A stretch of 9,763 nucleotides of DNA from Clostridiales bacterium (GCA_019417145.1 DXVY01000044.1:1-9763); one strand, 5' to 3'. Positions 1 to 6,894 are shown, counted from the stretch's first letter. Made by a program: numbers and translations. Notes: generated from the sequence alone by a model not told the origin.

Positions 1-1283
1 AGCTACGGTCTGGTCGACGGCGGTTCCATCAGCCGTGTGGCCAACGGCGTGGGCCCAAAAATGCGTTGAACGCCACCCTGCGCGAAGAAAATTCGCCTTA
101 CTACGACGTGGGTAAAATGCAGATGAAGGAAGGCGTACGCAACACCATCCGCGACGCTTATGAAGGCGCCAACAAGTCGGGCATCAACCCCGGTATCGCG
201 CTGGACGGCAATCTGATGTATGATTCGGAGCACCAGATCCTGTACCAGGTCTTCAGCGGCACCGGCGAGTATCATTCTATGGAGCGGAATTCTTCCGATA
301 AGACCCTGATCTTCAAGGGCCTGACACCCGCCGAGAACGAAGAGACCGACGATATCGAAATGACCTCCAACGGTTCGGCTATCGCTTTGATCCCCCGTGT
401 ACAATATGTCTATGAAAATATTGACCTGAGCGGATCGGAGGAGTATTCCGCCAACGAGTATGAAGAGATCACTCTGGAGGGTATCACCTTCAAATACAGC
501 AAGACCCTGGGCATGCCCAACAGCGCGCCGGAGCTGGAAGAAAACGGCGATCTGTATTTAGACTTTGCTAAGGGCTGGGCCGAGTGCAAGGCGGGCTCCG
601 ACGAGGTCGTCTGGCACGACGGCAACCGGTTGAGCGGGGACAATACCGTGGCGTCCATCGAGGTTCCCGGGGCTGTTGAGTACGAGGTACACAACGCCAC
701 CTATGAGACCACCGTCGTGGACGGCGAAGAGGTGACCGACAACCGCAACTATGTCCGTGTGCACTACCCAGCCGGCGCCGAATTCGACCTGAACGCTGTT
801 GTGGTCAACTCCATCACCCCCACCGACGAGAACGCTTCTGTTCAGTACAATAACGCGCCCTTTGTGGACGGCACGGCTATGAATATGTCCTTTAACGGCA
901 GTTTCAAGATCGTTGCTGAAAACGGCGGCGGCCGGGATTTCTCGATCTATGTGTGGCAGGACGGTAAGGCGCTTTCCAAGAGCGATCCCTTGTATGTAGA
1001 CGAAGGGACTAACACCTCCGAACCCAACGATCCCATCGAAAGTCGGCCTGAGACGCCCAGCGGCGGAGATAACGGCGGCGGCAACGCCAATAATACCGAG
1101 CAGGAATGGGAATACGGCTACTACGATGAGGACGGCCAGTGGCATGCTGTTACCAAGGAATTCTATGACCGCTGGGCCAACCAGGGCGGCAACAACAAAA
1201 CCGGCGACGCCGGCGCAGTAGGCATTGTCCTGCTGGCGGCGGCCGCTGCGGGCGCGCTTGTGGTGCTCCGCAAGAAGAAATAG
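1..1283 (+). CDS. Partial, frameshifted wall-anchored surface protein of unknown function
   Basis: The gene is cut by the left edge of the window. Frame 1 reads convincingly as protein from base 1 (SYGLVDGGSISRVANGVGPK) but stops at TGA 67-69. The downstream frame, open to TAG at 1281-1283, continues the same protein if one base is slipped or restored at the C3A5 run (54-61), giving GVGPKNALNATLREEN. The TTG at 66 is not a credible start, having no ribosome binding site and no signal peptide. Numbering from that TTG, residues about 24-70 contain YEGANKSGINPG and HQILYQVFSG, which resemble a degenerate LGFP-like repeat and match the arrangement in the next gene. Residues about 120-310 are beta-rich and unrecognised. 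Residues 313-345 are a Gly/Asn/Pro/Glu linker. The end, NKTGD (377-381), a hydrophobic stretch and LRKKK, resembles the N-x-K-T-G sorting signals of clostridia. The role is probably surface adhesion or glycan contact, but this is not established. Confidence 0.7.
   Translation, partial: LRSGRRRFHQPCGQRRGPKNALNATLREENSPYYDVGKMQMKEGVRNTIRDAYEGANKSGINPGIALDGNLMYDSEHQILYQVFSGTGEYHSMERNSSDKTLIFKGLTPAENEETDDIEMTSNGSAIALIPRVQYVYENIDLSGSEEYSANEYEEITLEGITFKYSKTLGMPNSAPELEENGDLYLDFAKGWAECKAGSDEVVWHDGNRLSGDNTVASIEVPGAVEYEVHNATYETTVVDGEEVTDNRNYVRVHYPAGAEFDLNAVVVNSITPTDENASVQYNNAPFVDGTAMNMSFNGSFKIVAENGGGRDFSIYVWQDGKALSKSDPLYVDEGTNTSEPNDPIESRPETPSGGDNGGGNANNTEQEWEYGYYDEDGQWHAVTKEFYDRWANQGGNNKTGDAGAVGIVLLAAAAAGALVVLRKKK
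54..60 (+). other. CCCAAAA slippery heptamer at a -1 frame change
   Basis: In the upstream frame the codons are GGC CCA AAA ATG CGT TGA, so C CCA AAA fits the X XXY YYZ pattern of -1 ribosomal frameshift sites exactly. A -1 slip gives CCC AAA AAT GCG and bypasses the TGA at 67-69. The only nearby RNA structures I see are weak: GCGT/ACGC around 63-73, and GCGAA (82-86) pairing with TTCGC (92-96). One base missing from the A5 run would produce the same protein, so a sequencing or assembly error or a genuine mutation is at least as likely. Confidence 0.45.
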
Positions 1284-1362
1284 TCCAGTCCCTTTCCGCT
1301 TCCTCTCAGTCCAACTATAAACGTTAAAATGCGAAAGACGGAGATTCGCTGATCAAATTTAT

Positions 1363-1407
1363 GCGCGCCGGGCTCTCCGGCGGATGGTTGCATCCTGTTC
1401 GGCGCGC
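1363..1407 (+). promoter_or_regulatory. Structured 5' leader with competing stems
   Basis: This lies in the 151-nt gap before the LGFP-like gene. GCGCGCC (1363-1369) can pair with GGCGCGC (1401-1407). Inside are CGCCGG (1366-1371) pairing with CCGGCG (1377-1382) over a 5-nt loop, and GGATG (1382-1386) pairing with CATCC (1391-1395) over GTTG. The first two stems share bases 1366-1369, so they cannot form together in full. The structure ends 14 nt before the AGGAGG at 1421-1426. It could be a leader element or a read-through terminator remnant. There is no T-tract, and I recognise no riboswitch. The GC-rich content makes chance pairing possible. Confidence 0.3.
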
Positions 1408-1420
1408 GCACAAAAGTTTT

Positions 1421-1426
1421 AGGAGG
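1421..1426 (+). promoter_or_regulatory. Strong ribosome binding site AGGAGG
   Basis: AGGAGG lies 8 nt before ATG 1435 and is a near-perfect Shine-Dalgarno sequence, suggesting high expression of the secreted LGFP-like protein. Its spacing is a local reference for judging the non-ATG starts further along. Confidence 0.85.
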
Positions 1427-1434
1427 AAATCAGT

Positions 1435-2622
1435 ATGAAAAAGCTGGTCTCGGCAGTTTTGTCTACGGCTGTGCTTGTCTCTGCCATTTCCGGCACGTTG
1501 ACAGCGGGCGCCGTATATGACCCCAGCAATGTTGGTACCATTACCAGCGTGCCCGATCGATTTGAGGGCAAGCAGGATCAATTGACCCAGAAGTACAAGG
1601 AAGCCTATGACTGGGCTGTTCAGCTTTCGGCCAAGGATCCTAAGGACGGCAAGTTTGATTTCGGCAACACCACTGGCGAGTATCTGCATGCCTGGTCGGG
1701 CACGGATACGGAAGAAAATGCGTATGAAATCTGCAACCAGGACTTTGACGGCGGCAATTCTTCCGCTGCCAACGCTTTTAGCTACAAGAACTGGTGTGCA
1801 ATTCTCTGCGCCGATGCGGAGACGCTGAATGTTGTCATCGTCCGCGACGCGGTGGCAGAAATGTATGCCAAGGGCGGCGGCGTCAACAACTGGCAGTTCG
1901 GCGACCCGGTCACCAACCAGTACTGGCGGATGGAGGACGGCGATCCGGTTCTCTATCAGCAGTTTACCAATGGTTACTTCCGCGCGGTGGACGGCGAGAC
2001 CTGGTATGGCGACTTCTACAATATTGTAGATGAGGGCGCCAACTATGTGGAACCCCCCGAGGCTCCCCCTGCTTACGGCGATATCTATGCCGTCAACGCG
2101 GACGGCTGCTCCTGGGAGAACCCCGAAAACTTCCCTCCGGATGTCGATAAGCCGGCGGATCAAACCAGCCTTCCCGTCGGCGGCGGTAATGGCGGCGGTG
2201 GCGCCGGCGGCACCGGTGACGGTGACGATAACATTGTCGATCCCATTGTAGGCGGCGGGGACACCCAGACCGGTGAAACGCCCGACGCGTCCAACGCCTC
2301 CGGTACGTCCGATACCGCCAGCACCGTGGACACGGCCGACGGTTCGGAGGCTGCGGGTACGGCTTCCGGCACTTCTTCCGGTTCCAAGAATACCAATACC
2401 AATAATAATGACGACAAGGCGACTACCGGACCCGGATCGGGTGGTAAGGTCATGAACGTGCCGGCGACGGTGGGCCTGATTGCTGGCGGCGTTGTTGTGG
2501 TCGGCGGCGGCGTCTTCTGCCTGTACTGGTTTGTGCTCCGCAAGAAGAAGGTTGCCGACGGCGCTGATGCCGAGGACGGCAATTCCGAGGCTGAGGGCGA
2601 AAACAAGACCGACGAGAAATAA
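1435..2622 (+). CDS. Secreted, membrane-anchored LGFP-like repeat protein
   Basis: The 395-residue protein has a Sec signal peptide (MKKLVSAVLS, hydrophobic core to about 20, likely cleavage after AGA at 24-26). Residues about 51-136 form a first module with QDFDGGNSSAANAFSYKNW. Residues about 138-190 (DAVAEMYAKGG, FGDPVTNQYW, VLYQQFTNGYF) follow the LGFP repeat pattern of Ala/Tyr-rich helix, GG, G-x-P-V-T and YQ-x-F-x-N-G. Residues about 245-340 are a long Gly- then Thr/Ser/Ala/Asp-rich linker that probably spans the cell wall. Residues about 342-368 are a transmembrane helix, followed by LRKKK and an acidic cytoplasmic tail of about 23 residues. Unlike the preceding protein it has no sorting-like pentapeptide, so it appears to be anchored in the membrane. 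The two genes share 17 identical bases coding the VLRKK end (1263-1279 and 2533-2549). LGFP repeats are known mostly from cell-wall proteins of mycolic-acid actinobacteria; the ligand here is unknown. Confidence 0.75.
   Translation: MKKLVSAVLSTAVLVSAISGTLTAGAVYDPSNVGTITSVPDRFEGKQDQLTQKYKEAYDWAVQLSAKDPKDGKFDFGNTTGEYLHAWSGTDTEENAYEICNQDFDGGNSSAANAFSYKNWCAILCADAETLNVVIVRDAVAEMYAKGGGVNNWQFGDPVTNQYWRMEDGDPVLYQQFTNGYFRAVDGETWYGDFYNIVDEGANYVEPPEAPPAYGDIYAVNADGCSWENPENFPPDVDKPADQTSLPVGGGNGGGGAGGTGDGDDNIVDPIVGGGDTQTGETPDASNASGTSDTASTVDTADGSEAAGTASGTSSGSKNTNTNNNDDKATTGPGSGGKVMNVPATVGLIAGGVVVVGGGVFCLYWFVLRKKKVADGADAEDGNSEAEGENKTDEK
2182..2454 (+). repeat. Low-complexity linker (Gly-rich then Thr/Ser/Asp/Ala-rich)
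   Basis: Within the LGFP-like gene, residues about 250-340 consist of GGN/GGG/GDG runs followed by repetitive Ser-Thr-Ala-Asp codons and an Asn/Thr stretch. It probably acts as a flexible stalk through the peptidoglycan. There is no exact tandem unit. Confidence 0.7.
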
Positions 2623-2633
2623 GTCCTGAACTA

Positions 2634-2655
2634 GAGGGAATTTTCCTTGTCCCTC
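2634..2655 (+). other. Inverted repeat GAGGGA...TCCCTC after the LGFP-like gene
   Basis: GAGGGA (2634-2639) pairs with TCCCTC (2650-2655) over a 10-nt loop, 12 nt after the stop codon. It may contribute to 3' end formation. No T-run follows, so it is not a canonical intrinsic terminator. Confidence 0.35.
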
Positions 2656-2675
2656 AGCGTGCTTTTGACCAAGCT

Positions 2676-2707
2676 CCGGCGGCGCCGCTTTGCGGCGGCG
2701 CCGCCGG
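2676..2707 (+). terminator. 13-bp perfect GC stem-loop, possible terminator
   Basis: CCGGCGGCGCCGC (2676-2688) and GCGGCGCCGCCGG (2695-2707) are perfect complements around the loop TTTGCG. This is the most stable short hairpin I see in the window. It sits between the surface-protein genes and the mannosidase operon, where a transcription boundary is expected. The sequence after it (ATATATCCTG) is AT-rich but has no U-tract, so termination by this hairpin alone is uncertain. The structure could instead protect an mRNA end. Confidence 0.5.
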
Positions 2708-2718
2708 ATATATCCTGC

Positions 2719-2733
2719 GCCGGCCCGCCCGGC
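2719..2733 (+). other. Short GCCGG/CCGGC inverted repeat
   Basis: GCCGG (2719-2723) pairs with CCGGC (2729-2733) around CCCGC, directly after the large stem. It could be a second small hairpin of the same intergenic structure or simply a product of local GC richness. Confidence 0.2.
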
Positions 2734-2740
2734 AGGGTAC

Positions 2741-2755
2741 AAGCATGATATGCTT
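2741..2755 (+). promoter_or_regulatory. Operator-like palindrome AAGCAT-GAT-ATGCTT
   Basis: This perfect 6+3+6 inverted repeat lies 28 nt upstream of the mannosidase start. Its AT/GC mix and size resemble binding sites for dimeric sugar-responsive repressors such as LacI or GntR members. TAGAAT at 2755-2760 could be a -10 element overlapping its edge, but I find no matching -35 about 17 nt upstream. No regulator gene is in the window to pair it with. The function is inferred from position and symmetry only. Confidence 0.4.
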
Positions 2756-2769
2756 AGAATGAATATGCC

Positions 2770-2774
2770 GGGAG
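2770..2774 (+). promoter_or_regulatory. Ribosome binding site that fixes the GTG start at 2784
   Basis: GGGAG ends 9 nt before GTG 2784. The nearer ATG at 2780 opens only a three-codon frame (ATG CGT GTC TGA). In-frame TAA at 2778-2780 excludes any earlier start for the mannosidase. Confidence 0.7.
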
Positions 2775-2783
2775 TGTTAATGC

Positions 2784-4079
2784 GTGTCTGAAGTAAAATT
2801 TCCTGAACTGAATGCGAGAATGGATAAAGTGGCGGAGGGAATCCATAACCCCAAGCTCCGCAACATGTTTAAAAATTGCTTTTATTCCACTTTGGAGACT
2901 ACCACCAAGCTGCACGACGACGGCTGTACATATGTTTTTACCGGGGATATCCCTGCTATGTGGTTGCGGGATTCCAGCGCACAGGTCATGCACTATCTGC
3001 GGGTGTGTGACTGCCCCGGGATTAAAGAGGCGATTGCCGGCCTTGTAAAATTGCAGATGCGTTACATTGCGCTAGACCCCTATGCCAACGCCTTTAACGA
3101 GGAGGCTAACGGCGCGGGCCACGGCGGCGATGCGACAAACTTCAATGAGAATAAGGACTGGATCTGGGAACGCAAGTATGAAATTGATTCGCTTTGTTAC
3201 CCGGTCTGGATTTCCTATAAATACTGGAAGAAGACAGGGGATGCTTCTATATTCGATGACCAGTATCGGGAGAGCACCCGGATGATCCTGGAGCTTTTCC
3301 GCACGGAACAGCATCATGAGGAGAAGTCTCCCTATGTGTTCCGGCGCTTCAACTGTCCGGAGACCGATACCCTGCCCCGAGAGGGGAAGGGAGCCCTGGT
3401 GTCCTATACCGGCATGACCTGGTCCGGATTCCGTCCCAGCGACGATGCCTGTGTATATGGATATCTGGTGCCGTCCAATATGTTTGCCGTGGTTATCCTA
3501 GGTTATCTGGATGAGATTTATACGAATGTGTATAAAGACGCGGAACTGTCGGCCTTTGCAAGGACCCTGCGGGATGAAATCGAAGCGGGTATCCGGCAGT
3601 ACGCGGTGATTGAGGATCCCGAATACGGCCAGGTATTTGCTTATGAGGTAGACGGCCGGGGCAATGCCCTCTTTATGGACGACGCCAATGTGCCTAGCTT
3701 ATTATCCCTGCCCTACCTAGGGTATTGCGATATGGACGATCCCATATATCAGAATACCAGAAGATATATTTTGTCCAAAAAGAATCCTTATTACTACGAG
3801 GGTTCTTTTGCCAAGGGGATTGGCAGCCCCCATACGCCGCCAGGCTATATTTGGCATATTGCGCTGGTTATGGAGGCTATGACCTGCAAGGACGATGCGG
3901 AAAAGGCCAAGGTTCTGCATACCATCATGGCTTGCGACGGCGGCACGGAGGTTATGCACGAGGGCTTTGACTCCAACGACCCCACCGTGTATACCCGCGA
4001 GTGGTTCGCTTGGGCCAACTCTTTGCTGGCCTACTTTATTCTTGAGGAAATCGATAAAATAAATGAATTTGTAAAATAA
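2784..4079 (+). CDS. GH125 exo-alpha-1,6-mannosidase, cytoplasmic
   Basis: This 431-residue protein matches the usual length and hallmarks of glycoside hydrolase family 125 (formerly DUF1237), inverting enzymes that remove non-reducing-end mannose from alpha-1,6-linked manno-oligosaccharides. Visible landmarks are TGDIPAMWLRDSSAQV (53-68), FRPSDDACVYGYLVPSNMF (216-234), ANVPSLLSLPYLGY (301-314) and HEGFDSNDPTVYTREWFAWA (392-411). By family knowledge the catalytic acid is an Asp in the RPSDD segment (D220 here) and the base is the Glu of TREWFAW (E406); both are present. There is no signal peptide, so it should act on imported oligosaccharides. The start is GTG, set by GGGAG 9 nt upstream. The next gene, a cytoplasmic GH76, begins 25 nt after the stop, so the two are almost certainly co-transcribed. 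The gene looks intact. Confidence 0.95.
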   Translation: MSEVKFPELNARMDKVAEGIHNPKLRNMFKNCFYSTLETTTKLHDDGCTYVFTGDIPAMWLRDSSAQVMHYLRVCDCPGIKEAIAGLVKLQMRYIALDPYANAFNEEANGAGHGGDATNFNENKDWIWERKYEIDSLCYPVWISYKYWKKTGDASIFDDQYRESTRMILELFRTEQHHEEKSPYVFRRFNCPETDTLPREGKGALVSYTGMTWSGFRPSDDACVYGYLVPSNMFAVVILGYLDEIYTNVYKDAELSAFARTLRDEIEAGIRQYAVIEDPEYGQVFAYEVDGRGNALFMDDANVPSLLSLPYLGYCDMDDPIYQNTRRYILSKKNPYYYEGSFAKGIGSPHTPPGYIWHIALVMEAMTCKDDAEKAKVLHTIMACDGGTEVMHEGFDSNDPTVYTREWFAWANSLLAYFILEEIDKINEFVK

Positions 4080-4104
4080 ATCAGGCAAAGGAAGGTGTAG
4101 GCCA

Positions 4105-5190
4105 ATGGGTCACGCTGATTGTCTTCAGGGATTTGATTTCAAGGGCGCTGGACATGAGCTGCTTGCCACTATTCGCAAGGGCTTTTGGAATCCGGTAGGG
4201 TATTTTGCAAAGGAAAAGCTGATTGGAACCGCCAAGGCGTTTCTTTGGCCCTATGGCGGCCATGTAGAGGCTGTAGCAGCTCAGCTAGAGAATTATCCGG
4301 ATTGTGAAAAAGCCCGGCAGATGTACCTGGACACCCTTATGGGCATCCTGCCGTATACGGTTTGCCGCGACGATGGACATTTGGCCTATGCTGCGGCAAA
4401 TGGCGGCGGCGGCGATATATTTTATGATGACAATGTCTGGATCGCCATTATCTACCTGAACGCATCCCATATTTTGAAGGAGCCGCGTTATCTGGAACTG
4501 GCCGAGAGGGTAACGGAATTCTGCTACTCCGGCTGGGATGAGAAGCTGGGCGGCGGCGTTTATTGGCAGGAAAACGATAAGTCTTCCAAAAATACCTGTA
4601 TCAATGCACCGCTTGCCAAGGTTTCTGCGCAGCTGTATAAGGAGACCAAGAAGCAGAAATATCTGGATTGGGCGATCAAGCTGTATGACTGGACCAAGAA
4701 AAACCTGATGGATCCCAGCGACTATCTGTACTGGGATAACATTAATCTGGAAGGCAAGATAACCACCTGGAAGTTTACATATAACACCGGTTGTATGATC
4801 GGCGCGGCAGCGCATCTTTATGACATCACAAGGGATGAAAAGTATCTCACCGACGCCAAAAATTCCGCGAACGCCGCGTTGAACGGCGGCTTTGGCTCCT
4901 GGGATGAAAAAGGCGATTATCATTTTACCGACCACAATCCTTGGTTCCACACCTGGCTGCTGGACGGTTACATGGCCCTTTATCCCTTTGATCCCAACGA
5001 CGCGTACATGGAGAGCTTTGCATCGGCGGTTTCCTATTGCGTACGCAATGCCAAAAGCAGCAGCGGTTTTGTGCATAAGGATTGGATGACAAAGGATGTC
5101 CCGGATACAGAGGTCCACATTCTGGATCAATCCGGAACGGTGCGCATTCTTTTCGATATCCAGACCTGGAAGGATACCTACGGCAAATAA
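4105..5190 (+). CDS. GH76 endo-alpha-1,6-mannanase, apparently cytoplasmic
   Basis: This 361-residue protein is a single (alpha/alpha)6-barrel GH76 domain. Family members are retaining endo-acting enzymes that cut alpha-1,6-mannan. Landmarks are FLWPYGGHVEA (46-56), the consecutive aspartates of FYDDNVW (D108, D109; the family nucleophile and acid/base pair), YSGWDEKLGGGVYW (141-154), KNTCINAPLA (162-171), FTYNTGCMIGAA (224-235) and NPWFHTWLLDGY (278-289). The N-terminus MGHADCLQGFDFKG has no hydrophobic core and no lipobox, so the enzyme should remain in the cell, unlike the two later copies. ATG 4105 is preceded by GGAAGG (4090-4095) with 9 nt spacing. It is closely related to the lipoprotein at 7013, sharing the 15-residue run QKYLDWAIKLYDWTK. 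In the cell it probably shortens imported oligosaccharides for the adjacent GH125 enzyme. Cytoplasmic transglycosylation is an alternative. Confidence 0.92.
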   Translation: MGHADCLQGFDFKGAGHELLATIRKGFWNPVGYFAKEKLIGTAKAFLWPYGGHVEAVAAQLENYPDCEKARQMYLDTLMGILPYTVCRDDGHLAYAAANGGGGDIFYDDNVWIAIIYLNASHILKEPRYLELAERVTEFCYSGWDEKLGGGVYWQENDKSSKNTCINAPLAKVSAQLYKETKKQKYLDWAIKLYDWTKKNLMDPSDYLYWDNINLEGKITTWKFTYNTGCMIGAAAHLYDITRDEKYLTDAKNSANAALNGGFGSWDEKGDYHFTDHNPWFHTWLLDGYMALYPFDPNDAYMESFASAVSYCVRNAKSSSGFVHKDWMTKDVPDTEVHILDQSGTVRILFDIQTWKDTYGK

Positions 5191-5262
5191 ATTTGTGCTT
5201 TATGCTCCGGCGTGGGGCAGTCGAATATACATCTTACTATATGAGGAAAAGGAGATTCTGTT

Positions 5263-6894
5263 ATGCGCAAACGTATACTTACGGCACTGCTGGCCGCCGC
5301 TATGATATCGTCGGCCTTGGCGGGATGTTACACCGAAGTCCCTGCACCGGATGACGAAAGCTCGGAAACCAATGTTACGACCTCTGCGGAGAGCAAAACC
5401 ACGACTACCAAGCCTTCCAGCACGACCACGGCCTCGAGCACTACCACCACCAGCGCCCAGAGCACGTCGTCCAAGAAGACCCCCACCACCGCCACCTTCC
5501 GGTATAGCCTGATCAAAAGGCTCAAAGAGACCACAAATAACGGCGGAACCGGTGGTACCGGCGGCGGAACCGGCAGCGATACGACCACCCAGCCTCCCAC
5601 AGACGACGTGGTGAACGAGAACGAGTATTTCTACGACACCTACAGAAGCTTTGTGGATGTGGGCGACACGATCATGGCGCAGGCCAAAAAGAACATTAAC
5701 TATGATGACCCCGTATCCGGCGGTCTGTGGCGCCCCAGCAATCAGAATGTGGCCGTGAGCCTGAATAACAAACCAGACGAAAATGGCAACATAGGCATAT
5801 TGTCCGATGCCACCCTGTGGCCCTATGGGGCGTACATGGAGGGCGTGGGCGCCCAGATAGCCGACAATCCGGAAGGCTCCTACTTCTCCATGCCCGAGTA
5901 TGAAAAGCTGTTGGAGAACGTAACACGGTTTACCGACAACCGGTACAATACCACCGATTCACTGGGCCTCTGCTGCGTGCAGGGCGGCGGTCCTGCCCAG
6001 GTCTTCAACGATGATAACGTCTGGATTGCCCTGGAGTGGATCAACGCCTATGAGCTTTTGAAGGATCCCCAGTACCTGACGCTGGCCAAGCGGAACCTCA
6101 ACTTTATTTATGAGAGCTGGGACGAGACCACCCTGGGCGGCGGCATCTGGTGGATGCGTCCGGGTACCGAAGGCGGCGAGGCACGTCAAAAGAACGCCTG
6201 TATCAACGCACCCTTCGCCTGGGCCGCGGCTGAGATGTATCAGCTTACCGAGGAGAGCAAGTACCTGGAGCAGGCCAAGAACGCCTATAACTGGACCAAG
6301 GAGAATCTGTGGGATGACCGAAATCTGATTCAGGATAAGTGGGCGCAGGATCCTGCAACCGGCAACTATTCAAAGGATGGCTCCATCTACGCCTACAACA
6401 CAGGCTGCATGATTGGCGCCGGCGCAGTGCTGTATCAGATCACCGAGGATCCCACCTACCGGGATGACGCCTATAAGCTGGCCGAGGGTAGCCGCCAGAA
6501 CTTCTTCTCGCCTCGTATGGAGATCCGTTCTTCCAGCGAGGATGCTGTTGAGGGCGCCACAGGTCACTATTTTGCTTCTATCAGCCCGCAAGGCGATGAC
6601 AATCGTTGCTGGTTCCGGAGCAACCTGGTGAGAGGCATTTACGAGCTGTACAATGTGGATAAAGCTATGGGCAACGACGCGGATCCTCAGTACGCCCGGA
6701 TCGCCCTGAACGCTATTTCCGTGGCGGCGGTGACCGCTGGACGCCTTGGCGATTACGTCAATCCTGGATTTTCTGACCAGGTGCCTTCTCTGGCCGTCAT
6801 TACACCTACCAGCCAGGGCGCTGTGGCACGCATGATGTATATGTCCTCCAAGTTCTTGAAGGACAACCCGGATTTCGAGCGGATTCCCGACTAA
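5263..6894 (+). CDS. GH76 alpha-1,6-mannanase lipoprotein with long Ser/Thr tether
   Basis: The 543-residue protein begins MRKRILTALLAAAMISSALA followed by a clear lipobox LAGC (C22), so it is exported and lipid-anchored on the outer face of the membrane. Residues 39-70 are a Ser/Thr/Lys-rich stalk and 94-105 a Gly/Thr linker. The GH76 domain runs from about 122 to the end. Its landmarks are TLWPYGAYMEG (184-194), VFNDDNVWIA (catalytic pair D250, D251), SWDETTLGGGIWW (285-297), KNACINAPFA (310-319), YAYNTGCMIGAG (376-387) and RCWFRSNLVRGIYEL (448-462). The C-terminal part is longer than in the other two copies, with an extra segment after about residue 465. ATG follows AAAAGGAGA with GGAG 8 nt away. 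The gap from the cytoplasmic GH76 is 72 nt with no convincing promoter or terminator, so it is probably in the same operon. It likely makes the first backbone cuts. Confidence 0.93.
   Translation: MRKRILTALLAAAMISSALAGCYTEVPAPDDESSETNVTTSAESKTTTTKPSSTTTASSTTTTSAQSTSSKKTPTTATFRYSLIKRLKETTNNGGTGGTGGGTGSDTTTQPPTDDVVNENEYFYDTYRSFVDVGDTIMAQAKKNINYDDPVSGGLWRPSNQNVAVSLNNKPDENGNIGILSDATLWPYGAYMEGVGAQIADNPEGSYFSMPEYEKLLENVTRFTDNRYNTTDSLGLCCVQGGGPAQVFNDDNVWIALEWINAYELLKDPQYLTLAKRNLNFIYESWDETTLGGGIWWMRPGTEGGEARQKNACINAPFAWAAAEMYQLTEESKYLEQAKNAYNWTKENLWDDRNLIQDKWAQDPATGNYSKDGSIYAYNTGCMIGAGAVLYQITEDPTYRDDAYKLAEGSRQNFFSPRMEIRSSSEDAVEGATGHYFASISPQGDDNRCWFRSNLVRGIYELYNVDKAMGNDADPQYARIALNAISVAAVTAGRLGDYVNPGFSDQVPSLAVITPTSQGAVARMMYMSSKFLKDNPDFERIPD
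5377..5472 (+). repeat. Ser/Thr-rich stalk-coding segment in the GH76 lipoprotein
   Basis: Residues 39-70 are almost entirely Thr, Ser, Lys, Ala and Pro, encoded by ACC/ACG/AGC-rich sequence. A Gly/Thr-rich segment at 5542-5577 continues the flexible tether. Such stalks hold a lipid-anchored catalytic domain away from the membrane. There is no regular tandem unit. Confidence 0.75.

Noticed and set aside
66..68. TTG as the start of the first gene
   Set aside because: It has no ribosome binding site, the product would lack a signal peptide despite a surface anchor, and coding sequence clearly continues upstream in another frame.
1324..2742. Long antisense open frame opposite the LGFP-like gene
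   Set aside because: It is a mirror of a GC-rich coding strand. Its product is low-complexity and resembles no family, and the sense strand has a signal peptide, a domain and a strong ribosome binding site.
4285..5130. Antisense open frame opposite the cytoplasmic GH76
   Set aside because: The sense strand encodes all GH76 motifs; the antisense product matches nothing I recognise.
5194..5240. Promoter before the first GH76 lipoprotein
   Set aside because: CTTTATGCTCCGGC superficially recalls the lac promoter spacer, and TATACA and TACTAT could be -10 boxes, but no -35 hexamer lies at the right distance.
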